Shown: positions 1 through 60,868 of the stretch, in pieces
Numbering within the stretch: the first letter of the stretch is position 1
Layout of the letters: each line of letters starts with the position of its first letter
From: Pipra filicauda
Lineage: Eukaryota; Chordata; Aves; Passeriformes; Pipridae
NCBI RefSeq assembly: GCF_003945595.2
Contig: NW_024103862.1
Span: 1,905,167 to 1,969,166 of the forward strand
Direction: 5' to 3'
DNA length: 64,000 nucleotides
Made by a program: the position numbers and the translations under genes
Notes under the pieces: generated by a model
Databases searched by the model: none
Seen by the model: the letters and a program-made list of their open reading frames with translations, nothing else
What the model was told of the DNA's origin: nothing

Positions 1-51
1 GAAATATATTGAGGCCTCTGAATTTCCACTTCTTCTGTTTCACTTTTGTAG

Positions 52-115
52 TTCAGGAATGAATCTAATGAATTCTTGAAGAATTCACTGTTGGAATCGG
101 ATAGCGCTTTTATCG
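52..115 (+). CDS. CSPP1: CSPP1 exon a
   Basis: Acceptor ttttgtag at 51, donor gtgagt at 116. It encodes FRNESNEFLKNSLLESDSAFI plus one base of the next codon. A second AG at 55-56 would remove five bases and break the frame with an upstream phase-0 exon, so the first AG is preferred, but the upstream exon is not visible. Confidence 0.82.
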
Positions 116-3100
116 GTGAGTTTATACCTCTCCTTAACCATTTTGTGAGTGTACAAACATGTTATTTAATCCAATACTGTCTCTAAAATGATTATTACTG
201 TTTTAAAAGTTACAGTGGTTATAGGTATGGTGGTTGGTTTAAAGTATTAGAAAATTATGCCTCCAAATTAAAATGCAAATATTTACGAAATTGTACTGCA
301 ATAAATTTGTGTAGATCACCCCTAAAATTAATGATGCTGCCTTATACCACTTTACATCCTTTTATGAGAAAACATCTTTCTCTGCTCTTTGTGCCTTGTC
401 TGGGATGCTAGTCTTGTCTAGGAGCTTCTTTTGACATCTTCCCAGCTTTGGATAAGGAAAAGCCAATATTTGTTCAGCAAATGTATTACAGCGGTAGAAT
501 ATACAATGCTCTTCTGTTGTTCTGCAGCAAATAAAATACTTTATTTGCAATCACAGCTTACAACTGCAAGCTGTCCACAGTGAAATACAAGAGTCTTAGC
601 AATTATTTTCATGGTTATTCTTTTGATTTACAAGCATGCTCAATTTTAAGTATGATTATATGGGTATATAGTGATTCTTTCTAAATTAATCACTTTTCTC
701 CTGTTCACATATTATTTCATTTCACTTGAAACATCATACTTGTAAATATTGTTGCTTTTTCATCATCTGAAGTAGATGACTTTTAAGATTTTTGTATAAA
801 GGACTGCCTCATTCTCTTACATCTCCTTATTCAACCTTCATCTGCATGTATGTATAAGTGCTGTTTTATTTCCATTCACAAGAAATAATAAGACTAGAAA
901 ACCCCAATCAACTCAGGCCTCTACACATTATTTTCCTTTAGCAGGCATTACAGTATCTTGAAATTTCCTTCATTCATTTTACAAGGTTTTTATTCTTTGC
1001 TGTAGGGAAGATGCAGTTGAGTTCTGCTTTTTAATGAAAGTAGATGATAAACTGATGATTATTATCTCTGGCTTTGGTTAAAAGCAGAATTTTTCGTTTG
1101 AAATGTATTCAAGCTTATTCTGTTAACATGCAAGTTCTGGAGCAGAGGATAGAACCTGGCCTTGGGAGGGGCACAGGATGAGGCTTTCAGCCTTGTTCAA
1201 TGCATTTGGTACTCTCTGTAGTCTGCAATGCCTTCTTTTTCAGGTTAGGAATAGTACAGCCCAAATGGGGAAAGGATGCTTTAGGAGAGCCCATCAGTCT
1301 AGAATGTGGCCAAATATCCTAAGTCAAATGCTCTGTGATTGCATTTAATAAGTCTTGCAAAGCTGGGTCTTTAATAGGTTGTCTTTCATGAATGGGAACG
1401 AGCATTTTTGAATCCTGATAATTGTTTACCATTAGCAGTATTGTGTGGATAAACATCCACACTATCTCCTTTCATCTGCTCTGAATCTGCCACCTGTGTA
1501 AGGTTCATGGTTTTTATAGTCCTCTCACCCTTTTCCTTTTTCTCCCCATCCAACTGGTACTTGCAGCTCAGTGAGGTGATGGAGTTAACCTATGATATAT
1601 ATTCCCCCCCTTTCTTTTCCCTTTTATTCCCAGATCGTTTAGGACCGTGGTGAAAACCATGTTCTCTGATACTGAGCTGTAGGCATTAACTAAAACTGTG
1701 TTATCTTTTGCATTATTTGGGCTTTACAAATTAAAATTCTGAATGTGAATCTGGTGACTTCCACCCCTGACTACCATTATCTGTGGGCTGCCTTCTCTGT
1801 GAATTGTGCTGCTCACATTGTCTGAGGGTCTTTTGCAAAATACCTGGGGTATATTTTAACAATGTTTTTCATTTCCTAAGAGGAGTGTAACACTACCCTT
1901 TGTTTTCATTGTTTATTTTTTTTACATGGGTTTAAAATCCAACTCAATTTTGACATCTATTATGTCAGTATTACAAATGAATTTATCTCCCAGGGCTCAG
2001 AAATTTGAGGCAGTTAGGAATAAAGAGGTTCATCAGTTTCTTTTTCTCCTTTTTTGCCTCACTGGAAACCCTAGAATTCATTAGTGCTAATGCAGGGATT
2101 TGAAAGCATCTCTCTGCAGCAGTATCTGAATGATAGATGTTTACAGGAACATGTAGTATCTTACACGGATGACACACTAATGGTACAAATAAATTCTACT
2201 TTATCTTGTACTTTGTTTCTGTTGTCATAAATTCACATGATTAAACCATTTTTTATACTTTGAGTAATAGCACTAATTTGAATATAGTGAAGTTGAACTG
2301 ATCTTGTAGCTGGAATTCTGATGTGTGGATTGTTAGCCATATACCATTTCAAAATTACACTTTGATTTTTTTCATTGAAACATTTGTGATAGGAGTATGA
2401 GTACCTGTGATGAAACTGGGAAGGGAGAAGAGGAGAGGAGAATAAAATTTTTATTTTTAGAGAAAAACCAACTGGTAATACAAAAGAATTTTTTAATATC
2501 CATTTGTTTCTCTGAATTTGTTTCATATCAATAAAATGTATTTTTCAAACCTAAGTATTTCATTTTTCAACCAAAATAATTGTTTAATTGTTACTTTTAG
2601 AATTTACACCGATCTGTCGTCTTAATTCTTTTACTTAATGTATCATACCAGACTAAGCACCTTTTCAAAAGGTGACTTTGTTGTTACAAAGAGTAGTTGA
2701 TTTAATGGATTCCATACTGATTTTGTTGAGCAAAGTCCTTCCTTTTCCTGGGAGTAGCAGTCCTTGAAGGTGCTAGAGGATCTGAACTAGGAATGAGAGC
2801 CCAATGTTAGCAGCAAGCAGCAGCAAAGCCATAAACCAGCCCCCAAGCAGTGGTTACTGATCCTGGAGGAAAAAAAAAGTACCTGTTTGAAATAGTTTGT
2901 ATTTGAAATAGTTTCCAGAATCAGCAAAAGAAAGGGAAATAGACAAGACAAGTGTGAAGCAGAGAGATCACCTTAGGGTTCATTTATATTATAAAAATAG
3001 ATTAAACTCCCTCCACTGTAATATGACACAAGTAGGATCAAAAAAATCAGTTATTTGTTTTTGTATGAACAGATTCTAACAGTTTATTACAAGAAATCAC

Positions 3101-6100
3101 TGAGATATGACCAAGGCTGTGTGATTAATGCATAGATTATGTGTTATCATATTCTATGTAACATTATCGTTCTGTGTAATGTTATTATGTATTCCATGTA
3201 ACATATTTACATACATAATTTATTACATGATTGTATCTTTTTATGACTCTAATTTGCCTAGTGTTCTCTGTTTCGAGCAAACAAACTTGTTTGAATACTC
3301 ATTTTTCTCTAAAGGTCTAGGTACAAACAAGATGTGGTGAAGTGAGGTGGGTGGTAGATTTGCAGGATGCCTTATCCTCTATATAAGGGATATCTTGATA
3401 TATATCATAGAATCACAGAAGGGTTTGGGTTGGAAGGCACCTTAAAGGTCATCTTGTTCCAACCTCTGTGCCATGGGCAGGGACATCTTCTACTAGACCA
3501 GGTTGCTCAGAGTCCCATCCAGCCTGGCCTTCAACACTTCCAAGGATGGGGAGTCCACAACTTCTCTGGATCACCTGTTCCAGGTATACTTCTGGCCTTT
3601 GCTTGAAGGTCATCCCTTTCTGCCATTGTGGTGCCTTGTTCTTTTGTCTGAATCTGAATTATCACTGGCTTTGTCCAAGATGTCCTAATGAATACATTCC
3701 TTGATTCCTGTGATGAAATCAAATACAGTATATCGGCTCATTTCAAAACATAAGCAGGTTTGAGCACTGTGTGGTATTTTGATTTCTTTGCAAATGATTT
3801 CACCTGTTTTTCCAGGTGCTAATGGGGAAACATTTCCTGCCTTAGAAGAAGTTAATTTATTACCACAACTTCCATCTTCTGCAAGGGAGAGGAGACGAAT
3901 GAAGCAGAAAGCTTTGGAGCGTGCTGTACGTATGATAGCTGGCTTGGCTTAAATATGAAGTTGGGCCACAGATCTAATGTCAGACAGTTCCTGCGGTTCC
4001 TGTGGTGTTATAGATCCAGAGAGAGAACGTGTAGCTATTTGCCCTTTCAAAAAGGATGCTGTTTAACTGAAGGAATTGTGCATTTTTGGATTTTCTGCAG
4101 GAGGATGTTCCAGCAGCCCAGACACCGCTGCTGCAGCCTGACAGCCTTAGTTTGCACTCAAATTTCAGCCTCGACGTTGATCAGATGAAAGGCAAGAATG
4201 AGGAACGATTGCACAGACTGACTGAGCTCCAGCAGAAATCTGCTTACTTGGGTATGCTCTGTGTAGTAGAGATGATGTAGTGAATACTAATTAATTACAA
4301 TAATTAAAGGAACAAATAATAGGCTGCACGTAGTAGAACAGTGAGCAACTGGATCAAACATAGGAATTATTTATAGAGTTGTGTAGCTGCTGCAGGGAGT
4401 TCCCCAGCAAACTTCAACACAACTCTTTTAGAGTAGGTCTAGAGGAACACACGCAGGATCACCCTCGAGGAAAAAAGGCAACGCAGAAAGAACCGTGTAT
4501 TGCAGGATACACCATCTAAGGAGTCTTTCTGCTGTGCCTTCTGCAATCGGATTTGTCTGTCACGTATTGGCCTCATAAGCCACCAGCGTGCCTGCAACAA
4601 ATGTGGATAGAGCCTTCCCAAATCTTCGTTCGCGAAGCCTAGCCATGAAAGAGGAGGGTAGTAGGAAAAGATGCTCTAATTCCTGTCTGATCAGCCCTTG
4701 TACTTGCCCTGTCTGTCCCACTGCGATGTGTCACTGCTGGCAGTAGGGTGGGGATATCCAGCTGCATTGCTGAAATATTAGTGGAAAGAAATGAAATGCC
4801 TGAGTGATGAATGGTGATGAGGTGCCTCTGTGAGTTTGTTGGCGCTCCTGGGAATCAGATGTGTGTGGTCTAACCAGAATGAAGATATGCCAGAAAATTG
4901 TGTATGGTGAAGTACTTCAGTTTCTAGTTAATGTCATTTTCTAGTGGTTGGTTAATATAAATGAACATTCAGTATTTAAGGTTGATATTGATACCTCATT
5001 CACTGGACACACACTGGAATTCATTCTGTGTTTCTTGTCATCATATAATACATCAGACTGGAGTCGTCTTGGAGCTTCTGCACAGGCTGACTGCCTAATC
5101 TAGATCCCCTTTGTATATGAAGTACTAATCATGGCAACCATTAATGGCCTGTAATTTCTCATGTGGGTTATGACCCAGATTCTTTCATATGAATCTGAAA
5201 TCTCCCTTTTTTTAGGAGGTGGTTGCTATGCTGTATAGGCAATTACAGTATCAGTATCCTTTTTATAAATTTAATGAGAGTACAGATGCTGGCAGTATTT
5301 TTGATTCTGTTGCTATGGGTACTCTTACAAGCCTCCATCCTTTTTTTTGTTTGCTTTAAACATCTCACTGTGATTTTTAAATCACTAAAAAAACCCCATT
5401 CATATTAATTTTTTTCTATAACCTAAATAAATGCTTTACTAATTTTACTCCACTCAGATATTTTTGCTATGTGAACTTCTTTTACTTCTCTGTGCTTGCT
5501 CTTATCTCACCTCTTTTATAATTTCACTTCATACCATATGAACCACACTTTTAATTTTGTTTGCCTTCTGTTTTTCATGGTCTCCAGAGCTTCAGTCTTT
5601 AGTATATAATTTTTATATGTGTGTGTGTAAATTTGTATGTATGTAACTTGTTCTTTGGAACACATGGGGACCATCATTCATCCTTACCATATGTGCCTCT
5701 TGAAAAGGTAGCTAGAGATGCTCTTGCTCAGCTGTGGTCGTTCAGGCTGCACTGCTGCCTGCCTTCTTGTTCCCTCCTCATGCTCAGGGACATTAGAGAA
5801 AAAATGAGTGAAGCCAAGTGGTTTTATTCCTTTTCCATAACAGTTTGATAGAACCCTTGTGGCATCCTTTTGCTTTCCCAGCAGCTAGGACTGTTATTTT
5901 TTTCTCTGCTCTCAGAGACACTGCTGTAAGAAAACAAATGTGTCAAATATACAACTAAGGAAATGTAACTGGTTAGCTTCCCTTTAAATGACCAGAGATG
6001 GCAATTTACAGGCTTAGATAAATTCTAAATGCAGCTCCAAAGAAAATTCTTTTCATGTGTCCCAATTAAGAACAGCTTTTTATGGAGTATCCAAAGTGTT

Positions 6101-8188
6101 GAAATTCATGATGAAGGAAGTTTTGCACTGTAGCTGATCTGTGGTGCTTTCTAAAAGCAGCACCAAGTGATTCTGATATAGTGTTGTGCACTATGATCTT
6201 ATCTCTGTTAAAACAGTTGTTCCTGCCTCTGACATCTGGAAGATCTAAAGGCTTCGTCTTTAAAGGCAGCAATAGTTTAGCTTGGGGAAATGCAGCTTTC
6301 TGGCCTGGATGTCCACAGTTTGTCTCTTCTCTAAACAAATACCTTATATTTATTGTTTCTAAGTATCATCTCTTGAAGCAGCAAAGAAAAATTTAATTTT
6401 CTTTGGGTATTACTTTTTCTGCCATGTACTGTTTTTAACCCCACCATAACTTACGTGTGTGAAAACCATGGGTTCCAATCCACAGGAGAGTTCATCTGAC
6501 CCAAGATTTAAGAGGCAAAGAGGTTTGCTCTGCCAGCTTTAAGCACTGAGAGAGAGAGAGGTCTGCTCTCACTTCTGATGTTACAGTCAAGTTTTGTTTT
6601 AACCAGACTAGGAAGGCTTGGAGGATGATCAGATCAGTGTCTGTATGATGTGACAGAACTAATGATTTGGTGCCAAATTCTTTTAGAACAGGAAGTAATT
6701 GGCATTTTGTTTTGGAATCTGAAATCCCACCTTGGGCATGAAGAGAAAAACAGCCTTTGCTCCCATTGTATGTGGGGTCGTGCAGTTTCTGTCCTTCCCT
6801 TCACCTATCCACACCTGACTGCTCCTTCTGCAGGACCTGAGTTCTCATGCCTATGCTTAAACCATCAACTTTCAAGTTTTAATGAGAAGATACAGAGAAT
6901 TTTTCCTTTAAAATCACATTTTAAAAAGTCATAATTTTTTTCCAAACCTTACTTTAATTAAATGACACAAATTGCTAAATGGAATTATTTGATCACTACA
7001 TACACAATTCTTTTACATTTTACTTGAATTAGGATGTTTCTGCAAAACTTTTGTGATTTTTTGTTTTTTCCTAAGCCAGAATTTTAAAATATTTTTCTGC
7101 CTACCTTAAACACACACCAATAAAACAGAACTTCTTCATTTATGTGACTCAGCTTTAAAGGGGAAAATAGTGCAATTTTCCGTTGTTTTAGGTGTGTATC
7201 TGGGGATTGTGTAATTTTGTGGTTTATATACGTTAAATGTTGTGAAGCCAAAAAATGAACAGCACAGAGAAATCGATACATTTATATATAATAAAAATTT
7301 ATGTTGTTTGATAATCCACACTAAGAACAATTTGTTTAAGGTATTAGGTATGTACGATTGCTAACAGAATTGAAATGAGTGAAGTTCAGACCTCAAATTC
7401 AAAGGCAAGGCAGTTCAGCTTTTTCTTTGGTGGGGTTTGTTTTGTGGCTGGAAGATCACAACTTATCCAGTTTGAGAGTGACGTTGCATTGAGGTTATAA
7501 CCTGTGCTGGACTGTGATACACTTGCATTTACGTTGTTAACTAGTGATGAAATAATTCTTCCTGAGTTCTCTCCCGAGTAAGAGACTGACTATACAAGAG
7601 TGTTGGGCCATGCCACTGTAATTTAATGGCCTTATTTTTAAATGCATTTTTTAGGCATATATACACTGGCAGATTTGACTTTTCCTTATAACAGGAGCTT
7701 TTGGGAAAGCCAGAACCATCTACTGAGTCCATCCACCTTTGCCTGTATCACCCCCTTGTTGACCTGGTGCTGGGGGTGTGGAGCTATTGAGGCACAGTTC
7801 CTCAGAACATCAACAAATGTGTATTAAGTAGAAACAAATGTCATTTACAGCCATTATTTATGCATTCTTTGCAGACAAGCAGCCCTGTTGAATGTTGTGG
7901 TAAGATGTGATAAGCTTCTGTCCCCTTTTATCACATGTGTGTTGCTCTCCTCCTTTCCCAGGTGATGACATTTCCTTAGGAGATGTGGATGATCTTTTGA
8001 AGCGCCCTCCATCCCACATGGGCAGACGCCCCAGTTCTGTCGACACGGTCGCAACAGAGCCCTGGCTGCGACCAGGAACTTCCGACACGCTCCAGAGACT
8101 GATGGCTGAACAGTCAAACCCAGCAAAGCTGCCGCCGGAGAACACGCTCCCACTCGGTTGGCAGGGCCTTTCCACCGCGCACGGCTGA
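52..8188 (+). CDS. CSPP1: CSPP1, C-terminal part (4 exons; 5' part outside window)
   Basis: Joined exons 52-115, 3816-3925, 4101-4251 and 7962-8188 give 552 nt in one open frame, 183 codons plus TGA. CSPP1 is a coiled-coil protein of centrosomes, spindle poles and the ciliary axoneme. It organises microtubules, and its loss causes Joubert-type ciliopathy in humans. The visible part is the C-terminal tail of a protein of about 1,200 residues. It starts with FRNESNEFLKNSLLES, continues through a basic stretch (RERRRMKQKALERA) and a charged helix ending near LTELQQKSAYL, then an acidic patch (GDDISLGDVDDLL) and a Ser/Pro-rich end. Identification rests on recognising this tail and on the neighbouring convergent ARFGEF1, as in human 8q13. 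The coordinates are the genomic span including introns. No frameshift or early stop is seen. Confidence 0.92.
116..3815 (+). other. CSPP1 intron
   Basis: 3.7 kb of AT-rich intron. It holds the antisense CR1 fragment at 3406-3583. I recognise nothing else; the short open frames here lack coding character. Confidence 0.75.
3406..3583 (-). mobile_element. CR1 LINE, 3'-end fragment
   Basis: The + strand reads catagaatcacagaa, then ggtttgggttggaaggcacc, then a long stretch ending acctgttccag. This is the reverse complement of the 3' non-coding end of avian CR1, whose 3' terminus carries short ATTCTATG-type repeats. It is therefore in minus orientation, antisense to CSPP1. It is 5'-truncated, as most CR1 copies are. 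Similarity fades after 3583. Confidence 0.93.
3816..3925 (+). CDS. CSPP1: CSPP1 exon b
   Basis: Acceptor tttttccag, donor gtacgt. The 110 nt start with the last two bases of a split Gly codon and encode GANGETFPALEEVNLL, then a proline/serine segment and the basic run RERRRMKQKALERA. It joins exon a and exon c in frame. Confidence 0.9.
4101..4251 (+). CDS. CSPP1: CSPP1 exon c
   Basis: Acceptor ttttctgcag, donor gtatgc. The 151 nt encode a segment starting EDVPAAQTPLLQPDS and ending LTELQQKSAYL plus one base of a split Gly codon. The second half looks like a charged amphipathic helix. Confidence 0.92.
4252..7961 (+). other. CSPP1 last intron
   Basis: 3.7-kb intron. It holds the zinc-finger retroelement relic at 4443-4650 and a short AG run near 6549-6560. 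The rest is unremarkable AT-rich sequence. Confidence 0.75.
4443..4650 (+). mobile_element. LINE relic: C-terminal CCHC zinc finger and 3' hairpin
   Basis: An open frame of 55 codons (4443-4607, TAG at 4608-4610), preceded in frame by TAG at 4440, has a basic stretch (EEKRQRRKNR) followed by CAFCNRICLSRIGLISHQRAC. This has the spacing C-x2-C-x12-H-x3-C and the core SRIGLISHQRAC. That core is typical of the C-terminus of endonuclease/reverse-transcriptase proteins of some non-LTR retrotransposons. Fourteen bases after the stop comes a perfect 5-bp hairpin with a TTCG loop (4624-4637), then an agccatga tail, as expected for a LINE 3' end. Composition is richer in GC and CpG than the surrounding intron. 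Family assignment is open: it resembles RTE-like elements from memory only. The 5' limit is not defined. Confidence 0.6.
7962..8188 (+). CDS. CSPP1: CSPP1 terminal coding exon
   Basis: Acceptor ctttcccag. The 227 nt complete the Gly codon, encode GDDISLGDVDDLLKRPPSHM and a Ser/Thr/Pro-rich tail ending GWQGLSTAHG, and stop at TGA 8186-8188. The exon is clearly more GC-rich than its introns. An open frame also exists on the opposite strand, but it is only a shadow of this exon. Confidence 0.92.
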
Positions 8189-8358
8189 CTCCGGCCTGTG
8201 GGAGCCAGCTGTGCCTTGCGGCCAAGGAGGGACCATCCAGCACTACCGCACTTTCCAGGGTCTCCTGGAGGGAGAGTTCTCTTCCATGTACATAGTGTGG
8301 AGTTGTGCGTGTGTGTAATTTAAAATAGCAATAATAAAGATTCAGACACTGCAGTGTA
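8189..8358 (+). other. CSPP1: CSPP1 3'UTR (short form)
   Basis: This is the sequence from the TGA to about 20 bases past the AATAAA at 8333. It is fairly GC-rich at first, then has a short GT-rich run (8307-8316). The exact cleavage position is inferred, not seen. Confidence 0.7.
8333..8338 (+). terminator. Polyadenylation signal of CSPP1
   Basis: Canonical AATAAA 145 bases after the stop codon, inside the context ataataaaga. Cleavage is expected 10-30 bases further on. Confidence 0.75.
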
Positions 8359-8780
8359 ATGGAGAATGTAGCATAGGGATGTTTTCTATTCCATGACGTG
8401 GGAAGTGAAGGAATAGCTTGTCAGCTTTTGCACTTTTTATACAACTTGGTTTCGGCCTCAGAGCTGGACTTACCACAAATACAGTGTGGGGCGTGTGTGA
8501 ATTTAGTATGAAATCAATGTTATTTTTTAGCTTTATAGTCAAACTCCAAAACTGTCTGGAATTAGAGTAACCCAAGAGCAGAGGGGCATTAGGTTTTTAC
8601 CAAAAGAGTGAGTAACTTGGAGAAAGACCCTTGCTTTTCATACCTTGTGCATGGAAGGGCAGAGAACATTTCAATGAAAAAAAATTATTATTAGTAATGT
8701 GTTGTATGTTCCCTAACTTATGTGCTGAAAAGACAGAAATTGTTGCAAATATTTATGTTTCTGATTGAATGAAGAGTTAA

Positions 8781-8786
8781 AATAAA
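8781..8786 (+). terminator. Possible distal polyadenylation signal of CSPP1
   Basis: A second AATAAA, about 590 bases after the stop and followed by the T-rich run tattttgttac. It could give a longer 3'UTR, or it may be a chance hexamer in AT-rich DNA. Confidence 0.35.
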
Positions 8787-10788
8787 GTATTTTGTTACTA
8801 AAATTATTTTTGTTACAAAAAATGTGAAAGCAGACTTCAATTTTCTTAATTTATCATTTGATTCAGCTTACATTTACTTATGAACAAACTGGAATGTTAA
8901 GGCTGTCTTCAAAGAAACAGGAAAACACATGGAAAATTTGTTGATTAAAAGCACAAAGCTTTAAAAAGGACATGTAGAGCTGGAAGTAAGATTTTAGGAG
9001 TTCAGTGAACTGAAACATTAAGGTGAAATAAGGATAAGGCTGCAACTTTCCTCTTGGTTAGGAAATTCCCACCCAGATGCCACAGCTTAACCAGTGGGGG
9101 GAGTGGGGGCAGGAGAACCACTGATGAAAACAGTGGGTTTATGAATTTGTTAAAGTATCTTCATTTTTACTAAAATGCCACTTTAAAGCTTTTGTAAACC
9201 TCCTTGAAGGCCACAGCAGTTCCATGATGACAGCAGGCAGTTCTTGCTGAGAGAGATGTCCTTCAACCTTGTGTTGTGTTTAGCTTCTTCACGCGTTTAG
9301 CATGTGCTTTCCCAGAAAGGATTTATCAGATCTGGCTAATTCTTACCCTGAATCTCTGGCCCAGCAGTGAGAAGGCTCATGATGTTCAGCAGTGTGGGTG
9401 TGAGAGAAATGGCCAGTCATGCAGGGGCTTTACTGTAATCCAGCACCTGGGCTGCAGCACAGGACAGGGCGCACAGCTGCTGCATTCTCGACTTCCCAGA
9501 GGCAGGAAGCACAAAGGAATTTCAAGCAGCTGAGGTGAAAATGTTCTATAATACATTTACTTACCCCCCAACCCAGCGCCTCTCATGCTGAAGCCCATCA
9601 TTTTATACTTCTCTTGGGCACCTGCCAGCCTTGCCATTGTTTTTGATGCCTGATGGCTCTTTTCAGTTGCTTCACAATTTGAACTTTGTGATACGTTAAC
9701 TGTACTAACTCCAGGTTACATATGGAACTTGTCTTCTTCCTCATCTAGGTGCCTATGTAGTTTAATTATTCCTTATTCCCTTAGCTTTAATTGAAGTTTT
9801 ATCCTCAACAGAAGCATGAAGTCAATGTTACCCTATGAAACCACCCTCATGTCACTGCAGGAAGTTTTGTAAATGCCAGGCCACCACAGGCCAGCATTCC
9901 CTGCCTCCAGTTCAAGCCAAGACACAGCCTAGCCCCTCTTGAAGTTGTTTCCTTCACTGCTGCTGTGGCCTGAAACCAGTGAACTTTAACTTCACTGCTC
10001 AGCAGCCTTCAGCACCATGAATTACACTCTTTCTCACATCTCTCCCTCCCTTGGGCACCCAGGCTGCTACTCAGGATACTGTGGGTCCTTCAGCTTTCTC
10101 TGCATCTCCAAAGCTCAGCTGTTAAAGGCCCTTCTGCCTTCCTGAATTTTTTAAACTTTTTATCATGACAGCCTTTCCTGCAAAATAAATGGACCCGCAC
10201 AGTGGTTTAACATTTAAACAATGCACAACAAACTGCAAAAGTAAAATATAGCCCAAGAGAAAGTGTACAATTACAATTAATTAAAATAACCTCAAATCTC
10301 CCCCTTCTGACATTGGTAAGTGCAATTTGGTGAATCACAGGTCATGGCAGTTAATTCCTGTCTCTGGCTTCTCCAGAGCTTTTTCATCAAACTGCTTACG
10401 TTTTTGGAACCTGCAGTGAAGGGCAACTAGAGATTCATTCCTCTGCAAGAGAGGGGAGGCTCCCTCACACACCTCAGTCTTCAGATTGCTCTCCTGTGCT
10501 ATTCAGGAGTTCTGTGGGAGCACACTGGAGAACAATCCAATTCCACTTTTACTCATCAAAGCAGAGATGCTGACAAAGCTGAGCTGGCTGATGTGTTCCA
10601 AGTCAGCAGGCAGCAGAACTCCCAGCCTTTGCCTCCCAACCACCCTTTCTCCCTTGTCAGTTTGGTGTTTATATTTTAATCCCCAGAAAGCAATGCCCAG
10701 TATTTGAGTTTCTATCTGGGCAGCACTAGAGGGTTCATTTGACCAGTTCATGCACAAACACTTTTATTCTCCTCCTCCCTGCCCTTTG

Positions 10789-10805
10789 TTTTTTTTTTTT
10801 TTTTT
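10789..10805. repeat. Poly-T tract (T17)
   Basis: Uninterrupted run of 17 T. No retrocopy or LINE body is recognisable on the side where a minus-strand A-tail would require one. Confidence 0.9.
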
Positions 10806-10984
10806 AATTTACCCTTCTTTTTCCCACTGTATTTGTAAAAGTGAGAAGACACATCACAGTCAACCAAAGGTCACCCACCTTTCTGCCCCCAGGAGGCCGG
10901 GGTTTGCTCTTTTGAAACAGAAGCATGAGAGGCAAAGCAAACTAAAACAAGTAGCTGTGGATTAGACCGGTTTTGATTGCACTG

Positions 10985-12269
10985 ATGAAAGAGTTCAAAA
11001 ACTTTATTGACCTATAACCTGATTAGAATATGCCAGATGAGAACCAAATATTGTACAGAAAGTTGTACAGAATTTTTTTTTACATAGAAAACTTTACATA
11101 TCTGTACCATATACATTTTGTCCATCTGAAAAAAATTTCTACATCCATTGTAATACAGAATGCTTGACAATCTCATCTGTTAACCATCAGAGCACAATTC
11201 ACAGTATGAATACATTTCCAATAAATTTAACCATCCCCAAACCATGCCAGATTTGTTACTTGAATATATTCAACATTAAATTCTGTACATAAGAGTGAAA
11301 TCTACATCAAACAAAAAACATCTGACAGCAGACACAACCTAGACTTGTTTGCAGTGATTCAAGTTCCAGTCCTTGAAGGATCATCATTTCAATGGCTCGT
11401 TTTAATATTTAAAAGCCCTAAAACAAGTATATTACAGGTAGTTATGTCAGTCGTGATATTTCTACCGCTGTTCTTGACAAAAGTCGGCAACACTAACTTC
11501 TGGGCTACAATGAAACAAAGCAAAACAAAACAACAAAAAAAGAGGAAGAAAACTCACAACCCCAAAAAAAATAAACCCAAACTTCTAGTGCATTTGGTAA
11601 ACGAGTAAGAGTTATGGGCTTTCAGCAAATCAATATTACAGAAATAAAACAATTCCGGAAGAACTGTATAGTGTTAAAGAGTTTATATTACAGACCTGCA
11701 TCTCTGTACATTTTCACAGAAGGATGATTACCAATGTCTCAGACAGCCTGAGTGTGCAAAAATCTTAGAATAAGAATATCAGACATAGTTGCTAAATATC
11801 TTTTACCATGAACAATAATCTCAATTTTCTTTTCACTATAAACATTTTATCCTTCAAAATACAGCTCTCCTGAGTTGTACTTCTCGCAGAAGCTCAAACC
11901 TTTACATATATATGTTTCTTTGGGTACATTTTACTTTCACACCCGCCATAAACATCTGTTGCTATACTGCTGTCTAGGACAGTAAAGGATACTGCAGCCC
12001 ATGCTGACAAGGGGACTGTGCTAAAAACTGGCTTTGTGCTCAGCACGAGCCAGGGAAGAGAAACCGATAGAGATAATCCGTCAGGAAATAAAGGGACTGG
12101 AGTGTTGCAAGCCTTAATTACAGTTGTAAGCGTCTGTACCGTTAACCCTTGGATACATGTTGCCATACAAAGAAATCATTTTTATGGATATCCAGACAGA
12201 ATGGCTCAGCTACCTGGTCCTTGTATTTAGCTGAGGAATATAAACTTTTAAACAGAGTGTCACTATCTG
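10985..12269 (-). other. ARFGEF1: ARFGEF1 3'UTR
   Basis: About 1.28 kb of AT-rich sequence following the stop codon (12270-12272 on the minus strand) to about 20 bases past the polyadenylation signal. No long open frame or repeat of note. The cleavage site is inferred. Confidence 0.75.
11003..11008 (-). terminator. Polyadenylation signal of ARFGEF1
   Basis: TTTATT on the + strand is AATAAA on the minus strand, about 1.26 kb after the stop. It is the best candidate end. Another minus-strand AATAAA at 10762-10767 could serve a slightly longer form. Confidence 0.65.

Positions 12270-60868
<48,599 letters not shown>

Larger units (their letters stand above)
8359..10984. other. Intergenic gap between convergent CSPP1 and ARFGEF1
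   Basis: About 2.6 kb separate the two predicted 3' ends. It contains the possible distal CSPP1 signal at 8781 and a run of 17 T at 10789-10805. I see no gene, RNA or recognisable mobile element. Parts near 9.0-10.1 kb are less AT-rich but have no convincing coding frame. Confidence 0.7.

Noticed and set aside
7854..8243. 129-codon and 105-codon open frames on the minus strand
   Set aside because: They lie opposite the GC-rich last coding exon of CSPP1, whose + strand frame fits splice sites and the known tail. The minus frames are shadows.
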